Positions 9,153 to 17,904 are shown, counted from the first letter of the stretch. The stretch: 64,000 nt of DNA from Candidatus Accumulibacter propinquus (GCA_016714935.1 JADKBU010000023.1:30723-94722); one strand, 5' to 3'. A program made the numbers and translations. The notes: generated by a model not told the origin, from the sequence alone.

Positions 9153-10242
9153 AGCCCGCAGGCCTGATGACCGGTCGAGGTTGGCCTTCGTCGACGCGTT
9201 GAAGGCGCTGGCCTTCCAGTTGATCGTTCTGCATCACCTGGCTTTTTATGGGCCGATGTCCGACCATGCCTACCCGCTGGCGCCCGTCCTGATGACTTGG
9301 CTGAGCCAGGATGCACGCATGGCAGTGCAGGCTTTTCTGGTGATCGCAGGCTTTCTGGCCGCACGAAGCATTGCTCCCAACGGGGCGTTGCTGTCGAACG
9401 AGCCGTTCGTGCTGATGCAGCAAAGGTATCTGAAACTGGTCACACCCTTCCTTGCCGCGGTGGTGATCGGCATCGTCTGCGCGGCCATTGCGCGCGAATT
9501 GATGGTGCATGACTCAATACCCGGTCCGCCGACCTTGCCACAGATCCTGGCGCACGCGCTGCTGTTGCAGGGGATTCTGGGTTACGACGGGCTGTCGGCG
9601 GGCGTCTGGTACGTGGCCATCGATTTTCAACTGTTTACACTGCTGGTGGCGATCCTTTGGCTGGCCCGTGGTGTTTCACAAAGAGGTGCAGCAACTGCTG
9701 CCATTGGGGCCTCGCTGGTGGCCAGTCTGGCACTGTCGTCGCTGTACCACTTCAATCGCTATGCCGATTGGGATGACTGGGGGGTGTACTTCTTCGGGTC
9801 CTACGGTCTGGGGGTTGCCGGCTACTGGGCAACAAACGGGCGACGACCGCTGGTCTGGCTACTGCCACTGGTCGCGGCGGTGATCGCCGCACTGCTGCTG
9901 GACTACCGGCCGCGTATTGCCGTGGCGTTGCTGGTGGCGCTGGCGCTCAGTCTGGCCCGCATGCTGGGTTTTCTTGAGAGCTGGCCGCAGTCGCGCGTGC
10001 TGGCCTACCTTGGCCGGATTTCCTACTCGGTATTTCTGATTCACTTCCCCATTTGCCTGCTGATCAGCGGAACATTTTCGCGTTTCGCGGGCAGCGACGC
10101 GTGGATCAATCTGACGGGAATGCTCTTTGCCTGGCTGGCGAGCATTGCTGCCGGCGCGCTGTTCTACCATTGGGTCGAGAGTCCCTCGCAACGATTCTTT
10201 CGCGGAGCCTCCTCGGCTTCCGGCGTCAGGCAGATGCCTTGA
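9145..10242 (+). CDS. Acyltransferase 3 family membrane protein
   Basis: Integral membrane O-acyltransferase (PF01757-like), a family that transfers acyl groups to lipopolysaccharide, exopolysaccharide or other sugars. The N-terminus has the family pattern FVDALKALAFQLIVLHH, with the conserved His pair around residue 25. About ten hydrophobic segments follow, and the C-terminal region has ISYSVFLIHFP. The ATG at 9145 lies inside the last codons of the preceding GGDEF-EAL gene (8-base overlap), suggesting translational coupling; longer upstream starts read through that gene and lack homology. It converges with hemB, with 3' ends overlapping at 10226-10242. The acylated substrate is unknown. 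Coupling to a c-di-GMP enzyme hints at exopolysaccharide decoration, which is inference. Confidence 0.85.
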   Translation: MVEARRPDDRSRLAFVDALKALAFQLIVLHHLAFYGPMSDHAYPLAPVLMTWLSQDARMAVQAFLVIAGFLAARSIAPNGALLSNEPFVLMQQRYLKLVTPFLAAVVIGIVCAAIARELMVHDSIPGPPTLPQILAHALLLQGILGYDGLSAGVWYVAIDFQLFTLLVAILWLARGVSQRGAATAAIGASLVASLALSSLYHFNRYADWDDWGVYFFGSYGLGVAGYWATNGRRPLVWLLPLVAAVIAALLLDYRPRIAVALLVALALSLARMLGFLESWPQSRVLAYLGRISYSVFLIHFPICLLISGTFSRFAGSDAWINLTGMLFAWLASIAAGALFYHWVESPSQRFFRGASSASGVRQMP

Positions 10243-11242
10243 GCCACTTTGCCGCGGCCAGTGCAAAGTAGCTTAGAACGCCGTCCGCCCCCGCACGTTT
10301 GAAGGCCAGAAGGCTCTCCAGAACGCAGGCCTGTTCGTTGAGCCAGCCATTCCCTGCCGCAGCCTTGAGCATGGCGTATTCGCCGCTGACCTGGTAGGCG
10401 TAGGTGGGCACCTTGAACTCTTCCTTTACGCGTCGGACGATGTCGAGATAGGGCATCCCCGGCTTGACCATCACCATGTCGGCGCCTTCGGCGAGGTCCA
10501 GGGCTACCTCACGCAGGGCTTCGTCACTGTTAGCCGGATCCATCTGATAGCTGTGCTTGTTTCCCTTGCCGAGGTTGCCGGCGGATCCGACCGCGTCGCG
10601 GAAAGGGCCGTAGAAGCTCGATGCGTACTTCGCCGAGTAAGCCAGGATGCGGGTGTGAATCTGCCCGGCAGCGTCAAGTTCGCGGCGAATGCGGCCGATC
10701 CGGCCGTCCATCATGTCCGAAGGCGCGACGATGTCGGCTCCCGCCTGTGCATGGACCAGCGCCTGTCGTGCCAGGACTTCGAGCGTTTCATCGTTCAACA
10801 CGTAGCCGCGCGGATCTGCCGGGTCGATCAGGCCGTCTTGTCCATGGCTGGTATAGGGGTCGAGGGCGATGTCGGTAATTACGCCCAGGTCGGGAAATGC
10901 CCGCTTCAGCGCGGTGATCACACGCGGTACCAAACCCTCGGGGTTGAACGCTTCTTCAGCCCCCGGTGTCTTGCTCTCGGCTTCGATGACCGGGAACAAG
11001 GCCAAGGCGGGAATGCCGAGGGTGCAGGCCTGTTCGGCGGTTTTCAGCAGTTGATCGAGGCTTTGCCGTGCAATTCCAGGCATCGAGGCTATCGGCTCGA
11101 CGCGTTTGCTGCCATCGAGAACGAACACGGGGTAGATCAGTGCATCGGCAGTGAGTTGCGATTCGCGCATCAGGCGACGCGAAAAGTCATCGCGGCGCAT
11201 CCGCCGCATGCGCGTACAAGGGAAACTCGCGTGGTAGTCCAT
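10226..11242 (-). CDS. hemB: Delta-aminolevulinic acid dehydratase (porphobilinogen synthase)
   Basis: Condenses two 5-aminolevulinate molecules to porphobilinogen in tetrapyrrole biosynthesis. Full length at 338 residues. The two active-site lysines lie in AYSAKYASSFYGPFRDA and MVMVKPGMPYLDIV. The metal-site region reads ALDPYTSHGQDG and lacks the cysteine triad of zinc-dependent enzymes, so this is the magnesium-type form common in proteobacteria. The start at 11242 gives the usual N-terminus ending in RMRRMRRDDFSRRLMRE. It lies downstream of engB on the same strand, but a plus-strand small-RNA candidate occupies the gap, so hemB probably has its own promoter. Confidence 0.96.
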   Translation of the reverse strand: MDYHASFPCTRMRRMRRDDFSRRLMRESQLTADALIYPVFVLDGSKRVEPIASMPGIARQSLDQLLKTAEQACTLGIPALALFPVIEAESKTPGAEEAFNPEGLVPRVITALKRAFPDLGVITDIALDPYTSHGQDGLIDPADPRGYVLNDETLEVLARQALVHAQAGADIVAPSDMMDGRIGRIRRELDAAGQIHTRILAYSAKYASSFYGPFRDAVGSAGNLGKGNKHSYQMDPANSDEALREVALDLAEGADMVMVKPGMPYLDIVRRVKEEFKVPTYAYQVSGEYAMLKAAAGNGWLNEQACVLESLLAFKRAGADGVLSYFALAAAKWLKASA

Positions 11243-11279
11243 GGAAGTCGTTGTGGTCCGATAGATACAATTGATGGAA

Positions 11280-11422
11280 TGGTCTTGTGGCGGGGGAACT
11301 ATCCGCCAGAGAAATTGTTCTTAGCGCCTAGATGGCTATGCCATCTCCCGCTTCACCTCCCTGAGCGGGTGCCTTATTCCTGTAAGGCATGTCCTGCCCC
11401 CGGTTCGCCGGGGGCTTTTTTT
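11280..11422 (+). ncRNA. Candidate small RNA between hemB and engB
   Basis: Both flanking genes are on the minus strand, yet the gap holds a strong plus-strand intrinsic terminator preceded by a chain of perfect hairpins. These are GATGGC/GCCATC at 11331-11345, CCCGCT/AGCGGG at 11347-11369 with an 11-base loop containing CCTCC, and TGCCTTA/TAAGGCA at 11370-11389. The last is the terminator stem. A TACAAT -10-like hexamer near 11267-11272 would start the RNA around 11280; the -35 is poor. The loop CCUCC could pair with Shine-Dalgarno sequences, a feature of several trans-acting regulatory RNAs. I recognise no Rfam family; 6S and tmRNA signatures are absent. 5' end and function are inferred. 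Confidence 0.5.
11396..11422 (+). terminator. Strong rho-independent terminator
   Basis: GCCCCCGG (11396-11403), loop TTCG, CCGGGGGC (11408-11415), then seven T residues. The orientation serves a plus-strand transcript only. On the minus strand there is no U-run after the stem, so it does not terminate engB. Confidence 0.85.
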
Positions 11423-12133
11423 AGTGACGCCCGCCGGCACGATCGACACTGCGGGCGCCCCAACCGATGGCACTGCGCTTTTTCGCGCGGGCCGTCTTCT
11501 CGGTGGCCAGACCTGTTGGCGGTGGTGCCTTCGGTGTGACGGCGAGACCCAGCCAGGCGCCAAGAACCACCTCGGCCTCCATCACCCCCGACTTCTTCAA
11601 GCTGGAGAAGAGTTGCAGGGTGCAGTTGCTGCCAATGGCGGTCAGTGCCGTCTGTACTTCGCGAAATGCGAGGGCCTGCTCCTGGCGAGTCAACTTGTCG
11701 GCCTTCGAAAGCAGAACATGAATCGGTTTGCCGGTCGGTGCGAACCAGCCCAACATCTGCAGGTCCAGTTCAGTGAGCGGGTGGCGACTGTCCATGATCA
11801 GCACCAGGCCGCACAGCGCTTCACGGTGACGGAGATAGGTGCGAGCAGGCCCTCCCATTGCGATCGGATGGCCTCCGGGGCTTTGGCAAATCCATATCCT
11901 GGCAGGTCGACGAAATACTTTCCCGGGTCGAGGCGAAAGTAGTTCAGGTGCTGAGTTCGTCCCGGCGTCTTGGAGACGAAAGCCAGGCGCGAGTGATTGG
12001 CCAGGGTGTTGATCGCCGAAGACTTGCCGGAATTGGAGCGTCCGGCAAAAGCTACCTCACACTGCGAATCGGTGGGGAGATCACGCAAATCGGCAACGGT
12101 GGTGTGAAAGATGGCCTGCTGGAAAAGGGGCAT
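11421..12133 (-). pseudogene. engB: Ribosome biogenesis GTP-binding protein EngB/YsxC, frameshifted
   Basis: Essential GTPase of the TrmE-Era-EngA-EngB family acting in ribosome assembly and linked to cell division. The upstream frame (12133 down to about 11850) has the P-loop GRSNSGKSSAINTL and G3 DLPGYGFA. The downstream frame has TYLRHREALCGLVLIMDSRHP, G4 LSKADKL and a basic C-terminus. The frames join at about 11846-11852, where WEGLL should run into TYLRHREAL; the sequence lacks one base there (probably GG read as G). Joined length is about 237 residues, slightly longer than usual because of a Lys/Ala-rich tail. As the gene is normally essential, a sequencing or assembly error is more likely than true loss. 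Confidence 0.88.
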
Positions 12134-12260
12134 GGAGGAACCCGAGAGTGGATGGAGAGGAGAGGCACGCGCCCGGACGGCAAACTGTTATAGAATATCA
12201 GCTTTGTTGCATCGCTTCTGCGGCCTGAGATTAGTCATTGTTGTCAATGGGAGTTTGGAC

Positions 12261-12896
12261 ATGATTCGTACAACGGCACTTGCGGTTCTCCTGGCCGTCA
12301 GTTTCCCCACCGTCGCAACGGAACAGGCAAGAGACAAGCCTGATTTGGCGAAAGCCAAGGAAATCGCTGGCGGAGTTTGCGTTGCCTGCCACGGTGCCGA
12401 TGGTAACAGCCCGGCGGCGGCCAATCCCATTCTTGCCGGACAGATTCCCCAGTATATCTACAAGCAGTTGAGCAACTTCAAGGCAGTCGACGGCAAGCCG
12501 GCGGTCCGCAACAACGCCATCATGGGCGGCATGGTTGCAGCATTGTCGGATGAGGACATGCGGAGCCTGTCGGTGTATTTCTCGCAGCAGAAGATGCAGC
12601 CTTCAGTGGCCAAGGACGAGAAGTTGCTTGCGGATGGCAAGACGCTTTGGCGCAAGGGGGATTTCGAGAAGGGCATTCCGGCGTGTGCCGGGTGTCACGG
12701 CCCTGCCGGCGCCGGGTTGCCAGCACAGTATCCGAGGCTGGCCGGACAGTACGCCGAGTACACGTCCACTCAGTTGAAGAACTTCCGGAGTCAGGAGCGG
12801 GCCAACGACGCAGAGAAGGTGATGCGTGTGATTGCCGGCAAGCTCTCCGATCAGCAGATCAGCGCTGTTTCCGAGTACGCTGCCGGTCTGCGCTAG
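12261..12896 (+). CDS. Diheme cytochrome c4-type periplasmic electron carrier
   Basis: Exported cytochrome with two c-type heme sites, GGVCVACHGADG and IPACAGCHGPAG, each followed by a conserved axial-Met region (IMGGMVAALSDEDM and VMRVIAGKLSDQQI). The tandem two-domain layout and 211 residues fit cytochrome c4, which passes electrons from the bc1 complex to terminal oxidases. The ATG at 12261 begins a clear signal peptide (MIRTTALAVLLAVSFPTVA). It diverges from engB, the usual neighbour of cytochrome c4 genes in betaproteobacteria. A TATAGAAT-like -10 lies near 12189-12196. The bc1 complex itself is encoded 5 kb downstream. Confidence 0.9.
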   Translation: MIRTTALAVLLAVSFPTVATEQARDKPDLAKAKEIAGGVCVACHGADGNSPAAANPILAGQIPQYIYKQLSNFKAVDGKPAVRNNAIMGGMVAALSDEDMRSLSVYFSQQKMQPSVAKDEKLLADGKTLWRKGDFEKGIPACAGCHGPAGAGLPAQYPRLAGQYAEYTSTQLKNFRSQERANDAEKVMRVIAGKLSDQQISAVSEYAAGLR

Positions 12897-13023
12897 GCGC
12901 CGGTGGTCCCCGTTCACACGGGTGGAAGGCCAGGGGGCGGCGAGTAGTAGACATCCTGCCCCCTTGGCAAGGACCGCCTGACGCTCTAGTATGGTATGAC
13001 TTCCTGACCAGAAAGGACGCTTC

Positions 13024-13455
13024 ATGAAGACCCTCAGGCAAATCCTCGCCGCCAAGAATGTACCCCTGGTGGCCGTTGCTCCCGACGATGCGGTCTTTTA
13101 CGCGCTGCAGTGCATGGCCGACCATAACGTCGGTGCAGTTCTAGTGCTCGATCGGGAGCATCTCGTTGGTATCTTCTCCGAGCGTGATTATGCCCGCAAG
13201 GTGATCCTGCATGGCAAGGCTTCAAAGGACACCCGGGTAAGCGAGATCATGACCGACAAGGTGCTTTACGTTACGCCGGACCGGACGGTCGATGAATGCA
13301 TGGCCATCATGACGGAAAAGCACTTCCGGCACCTGCCGGTTCTTGACGACGAGCAGAAGGTTCTGGGGATTGTCTCCATTGGCGATGTGGTCAAGGAAAC
13401 GATCTGTGAGCAGCAGTTCATCATCCAGCAAATGGAAAAATACATCGCGGGTTGA
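13024..13455 (+). CDS. CBS-domain pair protein
   Basis: Stand-alone Bateman module of 143 residues with two CBS domains, roughly residues 10-65 (ALQCMADHNVGAVLVLD) and 78-135 (ECMAIMTEKHFRHLPVLD). Such modules bind adenosine nucleotides and regulate partner proteins. There is no catalytic domain, so the partner is unknown. It follows cytochrome c4 with a 127-base gap that contains the imperfect stem GCCAGGGGGC/GCCCCCTTGGC but no U-run. Assignment to the fold is secure; function is not known. Confidence 0.9.
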   Translation: MKTLRQILAAKNVPLVAVAPDDAVFYALQCMADHNVGAVLVLDREHLVGIFSERDYARKVILHGKASKDTRVSEIMTDKVLYVTPDRTVDECMAIMTEKHFRHLPVLDDEQKVLGIVSIGDVVKETICEQQFIIQQMEKYIAG

Positions 13456-13526
13456 GGCGGCGTACATGCGTGCGCGTCGTCCCAGTTGCGCAGGCCGGTA
13501 GCCGTAAGAGCTGGGTTGAGCCCGTT

Positions 13527-13552
13527 GATGCCTGATTGCTCAATCGGGCATC
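13527..13552. repeat. Inverted repeat downstream of the CBS gene
   Basis: Twelve-base arms GATGCCTGATTG and CAATCGGGCATC separated by CT, with one T-G wobble. No T-run follows, so it may be a rho-assisted terminator, RNA-stability hairpin or protein site. Nothing else is visible in the 13456-13709 gap apart from the ribosome-binding site of the next gene. Confidence 0.5.
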
Positions 13553-13709
13553 GCGGGTGGCCATGATCGCTCAGCGCGGTTTTCTGGTTGCTCGCAGATG
13601 GAGAGAGGTTTCCGTTGCTGCCGCCAATCGTCACAATGACTGACGTTGCAACGGAATAAGTTGGCGTTGCGTGCTGTTTAATCAAATTCACACCAGCGGA
13701 GGAGATCCC

Positions 13710-14087
13710 ATGAGCGCCTTGCACGTTTCCATCCGTACCTTCGCCTTTTGTGCAACCCTGGCAGCAGCAGTTGCCGCCGCTGAAACAAATCCACCAGCGC
13801 GCGTCGAGGGGGGCCTGCTGGTTGGCAACAACGGCATGACCCTCTACGTCTTCGACAAGGATGCCGCTGGCAAGAGTGTCTGCAACGGTCCGTGCGCCAC
13901 CAACTGGCCGCCGTTGACGGCCGGTGGAAGCGATCAGGCCACTGGCAGCTGGAGCATTCTCAACCGCGACGACGGCAGCAAGCAATGGGCTTACAAGGGC
14001 AAGCCGCTCTATTTCTGGTCGAAGGATCAGAAGCCAGGCGACAAGACCGGTGATGGATTCAATGGCGTCTGGCACATCGCCCAGTAG
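13710..14087 (+). CDS. Secreted PF03640-type repeat protein
   Basis: Small exported protein of 125 residues with a signal peptide (about residues 1-24, AFCATLAAAVAAAE). It carries two copies of the secreted lipoprotein repeat of unknown function: GMTLYVFDKD followed by CNGPCATNWPPL, and GKPLYFWSKDQ followed by GDGFNGVWHI. The two Cys in CNGPC are conserved. No lipobox cysteine is visible, so it is probably soluble in the periplasm. The ATG at 13710 has a good ribosome-binding site (GGAGGAG, about 13698-13703). Function is unknown for the family. Confidence 0.88.
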   Translation: MSALHVSIRTFAFCATLAAAVAAAETNPPARVEGGLLVGNNGMTLYVFDKDAAGKSVCNGPCATNWPPLTAGGSDQATGSWSILNRDDGSKQWAYKGKPLYFWSKDQKPGDKTGDGFNGVWHIAQ

Positions 14088-14173
14088 ACGACCGCCGCAC
14101 TAACGCCAGCGAATACAGGGAAGGCTCCTTCCGATACGCACACGAGGACGAGTGCAGATTTGCCGCAGCAGCA

Positions 14174-14815
14174 CTAGGGTAGTTCGTCCAGGCCGACCAT
14201 GGCCAGATGTTCGGTTCCGCCCCAGGTTTCCAGAGCCCAGCGTTCGCCGCACAGGCTGACCCAGCTTATCCCTGCGTTCGGAATCAGGAAGTCGCGTGGA
14301 CGGCTCAAGGAAGTGCCGCGGACCAGGCGGTTCACAATATCAAGGACACCGCCGTGGGTGACTACGAGTACGGTTGCTCCCTGGTGTTCGGTGGCCACGC
14401 GCTGCAGGCCGGTGCGAACGCGGTCGTACAATTGCCGCAAGCTCTCACCCCCCTGAGGAATCACGAAATCCGGGTCTCTCCTTTCGAACGCCTGATACTC
14501 GGCCGGGTATCGGGCGCGGGATTCGTCGTAGGTCAGGCCCTCAAACAGGCCATAGCGCCGTTCCCGGAACTCCGGTCGCAAGGTCGGGAGCAGGCTCAGG
14601 CTGACGGCGATGCGCTCGGCGGTCTGCCGAGCACGCAGCAGATCGCTGCTGTACAAGGCTGCCACCGGCTGCCCTGACAGCCACTTCGCTGCGGCAGTTG
14701 CCTGGGTCTGTCCCAGCGCATTGAGACCGATATCGATCTGTCCCTGGATACGCTTCTCGGCGTTCCAGGTGGTTTCACCGTGCCGGACGATGCAAATTCG
14801 GGTTGTTTCTTCCAT
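14174..14815 (-). CDS. Histidine phosphatase family protein (phosphoglycerate mutase-like)
   Basis: Cytoplasmic phosphatase of the branch-1 histidine phosphatase superfamily, 213 residues. The phospho-acceptor motif is IVRHGETTWN near residue 9. The second catalytic region is VVTHGGVLDIV, and the acid residue lies in RYGLFEGLTYDE. The extended ERRYGLFEG pattern resembles broad-specificity phosphatases such as GpmB/PhoE or alpha-ribazole phosphatase rather than the glycolytic mutase. No cobalamin genes are nearby, so CobC is not supported. It is convergent with the PF03640 gene and divergent from the SRP RNA. Confidence 0.85.
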   Translation of the reverse strand: MEETTRICIVRHGETTWNAEKRIQGQIDIGLNALGQTQATAAAKWLSGQPVAALYSSDLLRARQTAERIAVSLSLLPTLRPEFRERRYGLFEGLTYDESRARYPAEYQAFERRDPDFVIPQGGESLRQLYDRVRTGLQRVATEHQGATVLVVTHGGVLDIVNRLVRGTSLSRPRDFLIPNAGISWVSLCGERWALETWGGTEHLAMVGLDELP

Positions 14816-15052
14816 ATTCTGTCGTTCGATGAATACGTTCCGAACCAGGTCCTGGTCGGCGCGCGGTGGGTAAGGAAGGGCGTCGGGGTAGATCGCTTTA
14901 TCTTGCGCGCCACAAGTGCGCGTCTCATGTTTTGGTAGCGGGTTCGACCGGCAAGTCTATCCGGGAGGCCGGAATTCTAAGCCATTTCGCCTGACAAACA
15001 GGGACCGTATGCTCAATTTCGGGTGCGGCGGCGGATGATGTGCTAGCATTCG

Positions 15053-15155
15053 TGGTGGCGGGTCTCCCCGCATCGCAGGATGGTGAACCTGGTCAGGTCC
15101 GGAAGGAAGCAGCCACAGCCGTCTGATGTGAGTGCCGGGGGTAAGGCTCGCCACC
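15053..15155 (+). ncRNA. ffs: 4.5S signal recognition particle RNA
   Basis: Contains the universal SRP domain IV core (GGTCAGGTCCGGAAGG followed by AAGCAGCCA, about 15091-15115) and the matching 3' side GTGCCGGGGG. The ends pair as GGTGGCGGG with CTCGCCACC, closing a hairpin of about 103 nt like E. coli 4.5S RNA. It pairs with Ffh to target membrane proteins. Location directly upstream of dnaX is the usual betaproteobacterial arrangement. Ends are estimated from pairing. Confidence 0.95.
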
Positions 15156-15266
15156 TTTCTCTCTTCGTTTCGCAAGCCGTTGGTCGAGATTGATGCAGGG
15201 TCTCCCTGGCCGGTCGGCACGGAAAACACCCGTGGAGCCGATAACACCATCTGCTAGAATCCCGCC

Positions 15267-16901
15267 ATGAGTTACCAAGTCCTGGCGCGCAAGTGGCGCC
15301 CGCGATCGTTCGCCAGCCTGGTCGGGCAGGATCATGTGGTGCGGGCGCTGACGCACGCACTGACCGCAAGGCGTCTGCATCACGCCTATTTGTTTACCGG
15401 CACGCGTGGAGTCGGGAAAACCACCCTGGCGCGTATCCTGGCCAAGGCCTTGAATTGCGAAACAGGAATCACCGCTACCCCATGCGGCACCTGTACCGCA
15501 TGTCAGGAGATCGACAGCGGGCGCTTTGTGGATCTGCTCGAGGTAGACGCGGCGACCAATACCAAGGTCGATGAAATGCGACAACTCCTTGAGAATGCGG
15601 TCTATGCGCCAACGCGCGGCCGTTTCAAGGTCTATGTGATCGATGAAGTTCACATGCTCTCGAACTCGGCCTTCAACGCCATGTTGAAGACTCTCGAAGA
15701 GCCGCCCGAGCACGTGAAGTTCATTCTGGCGACCACCGACCCGCAGAAGATCCCGGTCACTGTTCTGTCACGCTGCTTGCAGTTCAATCTCAAGCAGATG
15801 ACCCAGCCGTTGATTGCCGATCATCTGAGGCACATACTGGAAGTCGAAGGGATCAGCGCCGAGCCTGGCGCCCTGCAGTTGCTGGCCCGCTCGGCCGCAG
15901 GCAGCATGCGCGATGCGCTGTCACTGCTCGATCAGGCGATCGCGCATGGGTCGGGCAAGGTCGAGGAAGCACAGGTGCGCGAAATGCTTGGCGCAGTCGA
16001 TCTGGATCACCTGTTCTCGATCATTGACGCTCTGCTTGCCGGCGATGCGACGGCACTATTGCGGGTGGCCGATGACATGGCCGCACGTAGCCTGTCATTC
16101 GACGCGGCGCTGCAGGAAATGGCCGGTCTGTTCACCCGTATTCAGATCGCCCAACTGGCGCCGCTGGCGATCGCCGACGACATGCCGGAGCGTTTGCGCC
16201 TTCTCGAAATCGCCTCCAGACTGGATCCGGAATTCGTTCATCTGGCCTACCAGATCGCTGTGCATGGGCGTCAGGAATTGCCTTTGGCGCCTGACGAGCA
16301 GGCCGGGTTCATCATGACGTTGTTGCGCCTGCACGCTTTCCGCCCTCTGCTCGATGGCGCTGCCGGCACGCACCCGGCACTTGGCAGTTCCGGCGTTGGC
16401 ACGCCGACGGCACCGGAGCCACGGGTCACTGCGTCCGACAGCGGATTGGTCCACGATGAGCGGCGGCCGTTGGATCAGCCCGCTGTGCAGGCGGTTGTTA
16501 TGGCGGCTGCTGAGCCAGGTCGGCCGGCCGGCGACTGGCCGGACATTCTCGCGGCCCTCAAAATCGGCGGCATGGCGCGGGAGTTGGCGCAGCATTGCGA
16601 GTTGCGCGAATTTTTGGGGGCACGTATCGTTCTTCGTCTTTCGCCGGCACATCGCCATCTGCTGATGAAGCCCGCGCAAGACAAATTGCAGCAGTCGCTT
16701 GGCGAGTACTTCGCGAGGCCGTTGCAATTGACCATCGAGCTTGAAGAAGTCTCTGGCGATACACCCGCGGCGGCGGCGCAACGTGACCGCCGCGAGCGCA
16801 TGGATCGCGCCATCGCTTCGGTCGAGCAGGATGGTTTTGTGCGCGAGGTGATTGAGGTCTTCGACGCAACACTGATCGAATCTTCCATTAAACCCGTGTA
16901 G
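15267..16901 (+). CDS. dnaX: DNA polymerase III subunit gamma/tau
   Basis: Clamp-loader ATPase of the replicative polymerase. Residues 1-220 form the AAA+ core: YLFTGTRGVGKTTLARI with Walker A Lys at residue 51, the zinc-binding cysteines around CNCETG and CGTCTAC, Walker B VIDEVHML, and the arginine-finger region LSRCLQF. A linker rich in Pro/Ala/Gly precedes a C-terminal tau-type domain. At 544 residues it is shorter than E. coli tau (643). I saw no A-AAA-AAG slippery heptamer, so gamma by programmed frameshift is not supported. It heads the conserved dnaX-ybaB-recR set. Confidence 0.96.
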   Translation: MSYQVLARKWRPRSFASLVGQDHVVRALTHALTARRLHHAYLFTGTRGVGKTTLARILAKALNCETGITATPCGTCTACQEIDSGRFVDLLEVDAATNTKVDEMRQLLENAVYAPTRGRFKVYVIDEVHMLSNSAFNAMLKTLEEPPEHVKFILATTDPQKIPVTVLSRCLQFNLKQMTQPLIADHLRHILEVEGISAEPGALQLLARSAAGSMRDALSLLDQAIAHGSGKVEEAQVREMLGAVDLDHLFSIIDALLAGDATALLRVADDMAARSLSFDAALQEMAGLFTRIQIAQLAPLAIADDMPERLRLLEIASRLDPEFVHLAYQIAVHGRQELPLAPDEQAGFIMTLLRLHAFRPLLDGAAGTHPALGSSGVGTPTAPEPRVTASDSGLVHDERRPLDQPAVQAVVMAAAEPGRPAGDWPDILAALKIGGMARELAQHCELREFLGARIVLRLSPAHRHLLMKPAQDKLQQSLGEYFARPLQLTIELEEVSGDTPAAAAQRDRRERMDRAIASVEQDGFVREVIEVFDATLIESSIKPV

Positions 16902-16929
16902 TCCATTATTTCAATTTGAGGCAAGCAAG

Positions 16930-17253
16930 ATGATGAAAGGCGGAATCGCCGGTCTGATGAAACAGGCTCAGCAAATGCAGGAAAACATGAAAAAGGCCCA
17001 GGAGCAGCTTGCGCAGCTAGAAGTCGAAGGGCAAGCGGGAGCCGGCATGGTCAAAGTGCTGATGACCTGTGGCCACAGCGTGCGTCGGGTCAGCATTGAC
17101 CCCTCGGTCATGGACGACAGGGAAATGCTTGAGGATCTGGTGGCGGCGGCACTCAACGATGCCACTCGGCGTGCCGAGGAGGCGTCGCAGGAGCGCATGG
17201 CTGGTTTCTCTGCGGGGCTCAATCTGCCGCCCGGATTCAAAATGCCCTTCTGA
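16930..17253 (+). CDS. ybaB: YbaB/EbfC family nucleoid-associated protein
   Basis: Small dimeric DNA-binding protein, 107 residues. It has the N-terminal GGIAGLMKQAQQMQENMKKA helix, central VKVLMTCGHSVRRVSID and C-terminal LPPGFKMPF typical of the family. It is encoded between dnaX and recR as in most bacteria; the start is 29 bases after dnaX, and its TGA overlaps the recR ATG by one base. It probably helps organise DNA near replication-repair proteins, though its exact role is not settled. Confidence 0.96.
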   Translation: MMKGGIAGLMKQAQQMQENMKKAQEQLAQLEVEGQAGAGMVKVLMTCGHSVRRVSIDPSVMDDREMLEDLVAAALNDATRRAEEASQERMAGFSAGLNLPPGFKMPF

Positions 17254-17855
17254 TGAGCACACCTTCAAGCCTCGAGGCATTGATCGAGGCTTTGCGCTGC
17301 CTGCCGGGCATTGGCCCAAAATCGGCTCAGCGCATGGCTTACCACCTGTTGCAGCTGAATCGGCCAGGCGCGCGTCGGCTGGCCGATTCATTGCAGCGGG
17401 CTCTCGACACACTGCGCCATTGCCAACGCTGCAATACCTTCAGCGAGTCCGACATCTGCAGCCGCTGCCTTTCGGCGAAGCGAGACGCCAGCCAGCTTTG
17501 TGTCGTTGAGACGCCGGTTGACATGAACATGATGGAGCAGACGCAGGCCTATTCGGGCCTGTATTACGTTGTAATGGGCCGTTTGTCGCCGCTGGACGGC
17601 ATTGGCCCCGCTGAACTGCATCTCGAGCGCCTGCTCGCGCGGGCCTGTGACGGAGTGGTGCGAGAGGTGATCATTGCCACCAATTACACCAACGAGGGTG
17701 AAGCAACGGCTCACTACCTGTCGGAAATGCTGAGGAACCGAGATGTCGGCGTGTCGCGTATTGCGCGTGGTGTGCCGGTCGGTGGCGAACTGGAATACGT
17801 CGATGCGGGGACGCTGGCACAGGCGCTGCGTGAGCGTAGACCGCTCGCGAACTAA
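17253..17855 (+). CDS. recR: Recombination protein RecR
   Basis: Component of the RecFOR pathway that loads RecA at gaps. The order is a helix-hairpin-helix region (LPGIGPKSAQRMAYHLL, about residues 15-31), a C4 zinc finger (CQRCNTF, then CSRC, about 55-72), a Toprim domain starting at LCVVETPVDMNMMEQTQAY, and the C-terminal ARGVPVGGELEYVD. It is full length at 200 residues and translationally coupled to ybaB through the TGATG overlap. Confidence 0.97.
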   Translation: MSTPSSLEALIEALRCLPGIGPKSAQRMAYHLLQLNRPGARRLADSLQRALDTLRHCQRCNTFSESDICSRCLSAKRDASQLCVVETPVDMNMMEQTQAYSGLYYVVMGRLSPLDGIGPAELHLERLLARACDGVVREVIIATNYTNEGEATAHYLSEMLRNRDVGVSRIARGVPVGGELEYVDAGTLAQALRERRPLAN

Positions 17856-17898
17856 GGGTTACAGGCGTTCCTCGATTTAATCCGTATTGAGATTGGCG

Positions 17899-17904
17899 TA
17901 TAAT
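17899..17904 (+). promoter_or_regulatory. -10 element for the petABC operon
   Basis: Perfect TATAAT at 17899-17904 in the recR-petA gap, about 50 bases before the petA ATG. No good -35 is visible at 16-18 bases; TTTAAT is the nearest match, so an activator may be needed. Confidence 0.45.

Noticed and set aside
12906..12974. GC-rich inverted repeats after cytochrome c4 as an intrinsic terminator
   Set aside because: No T-run follows the stems, so I could not support a terminator call.
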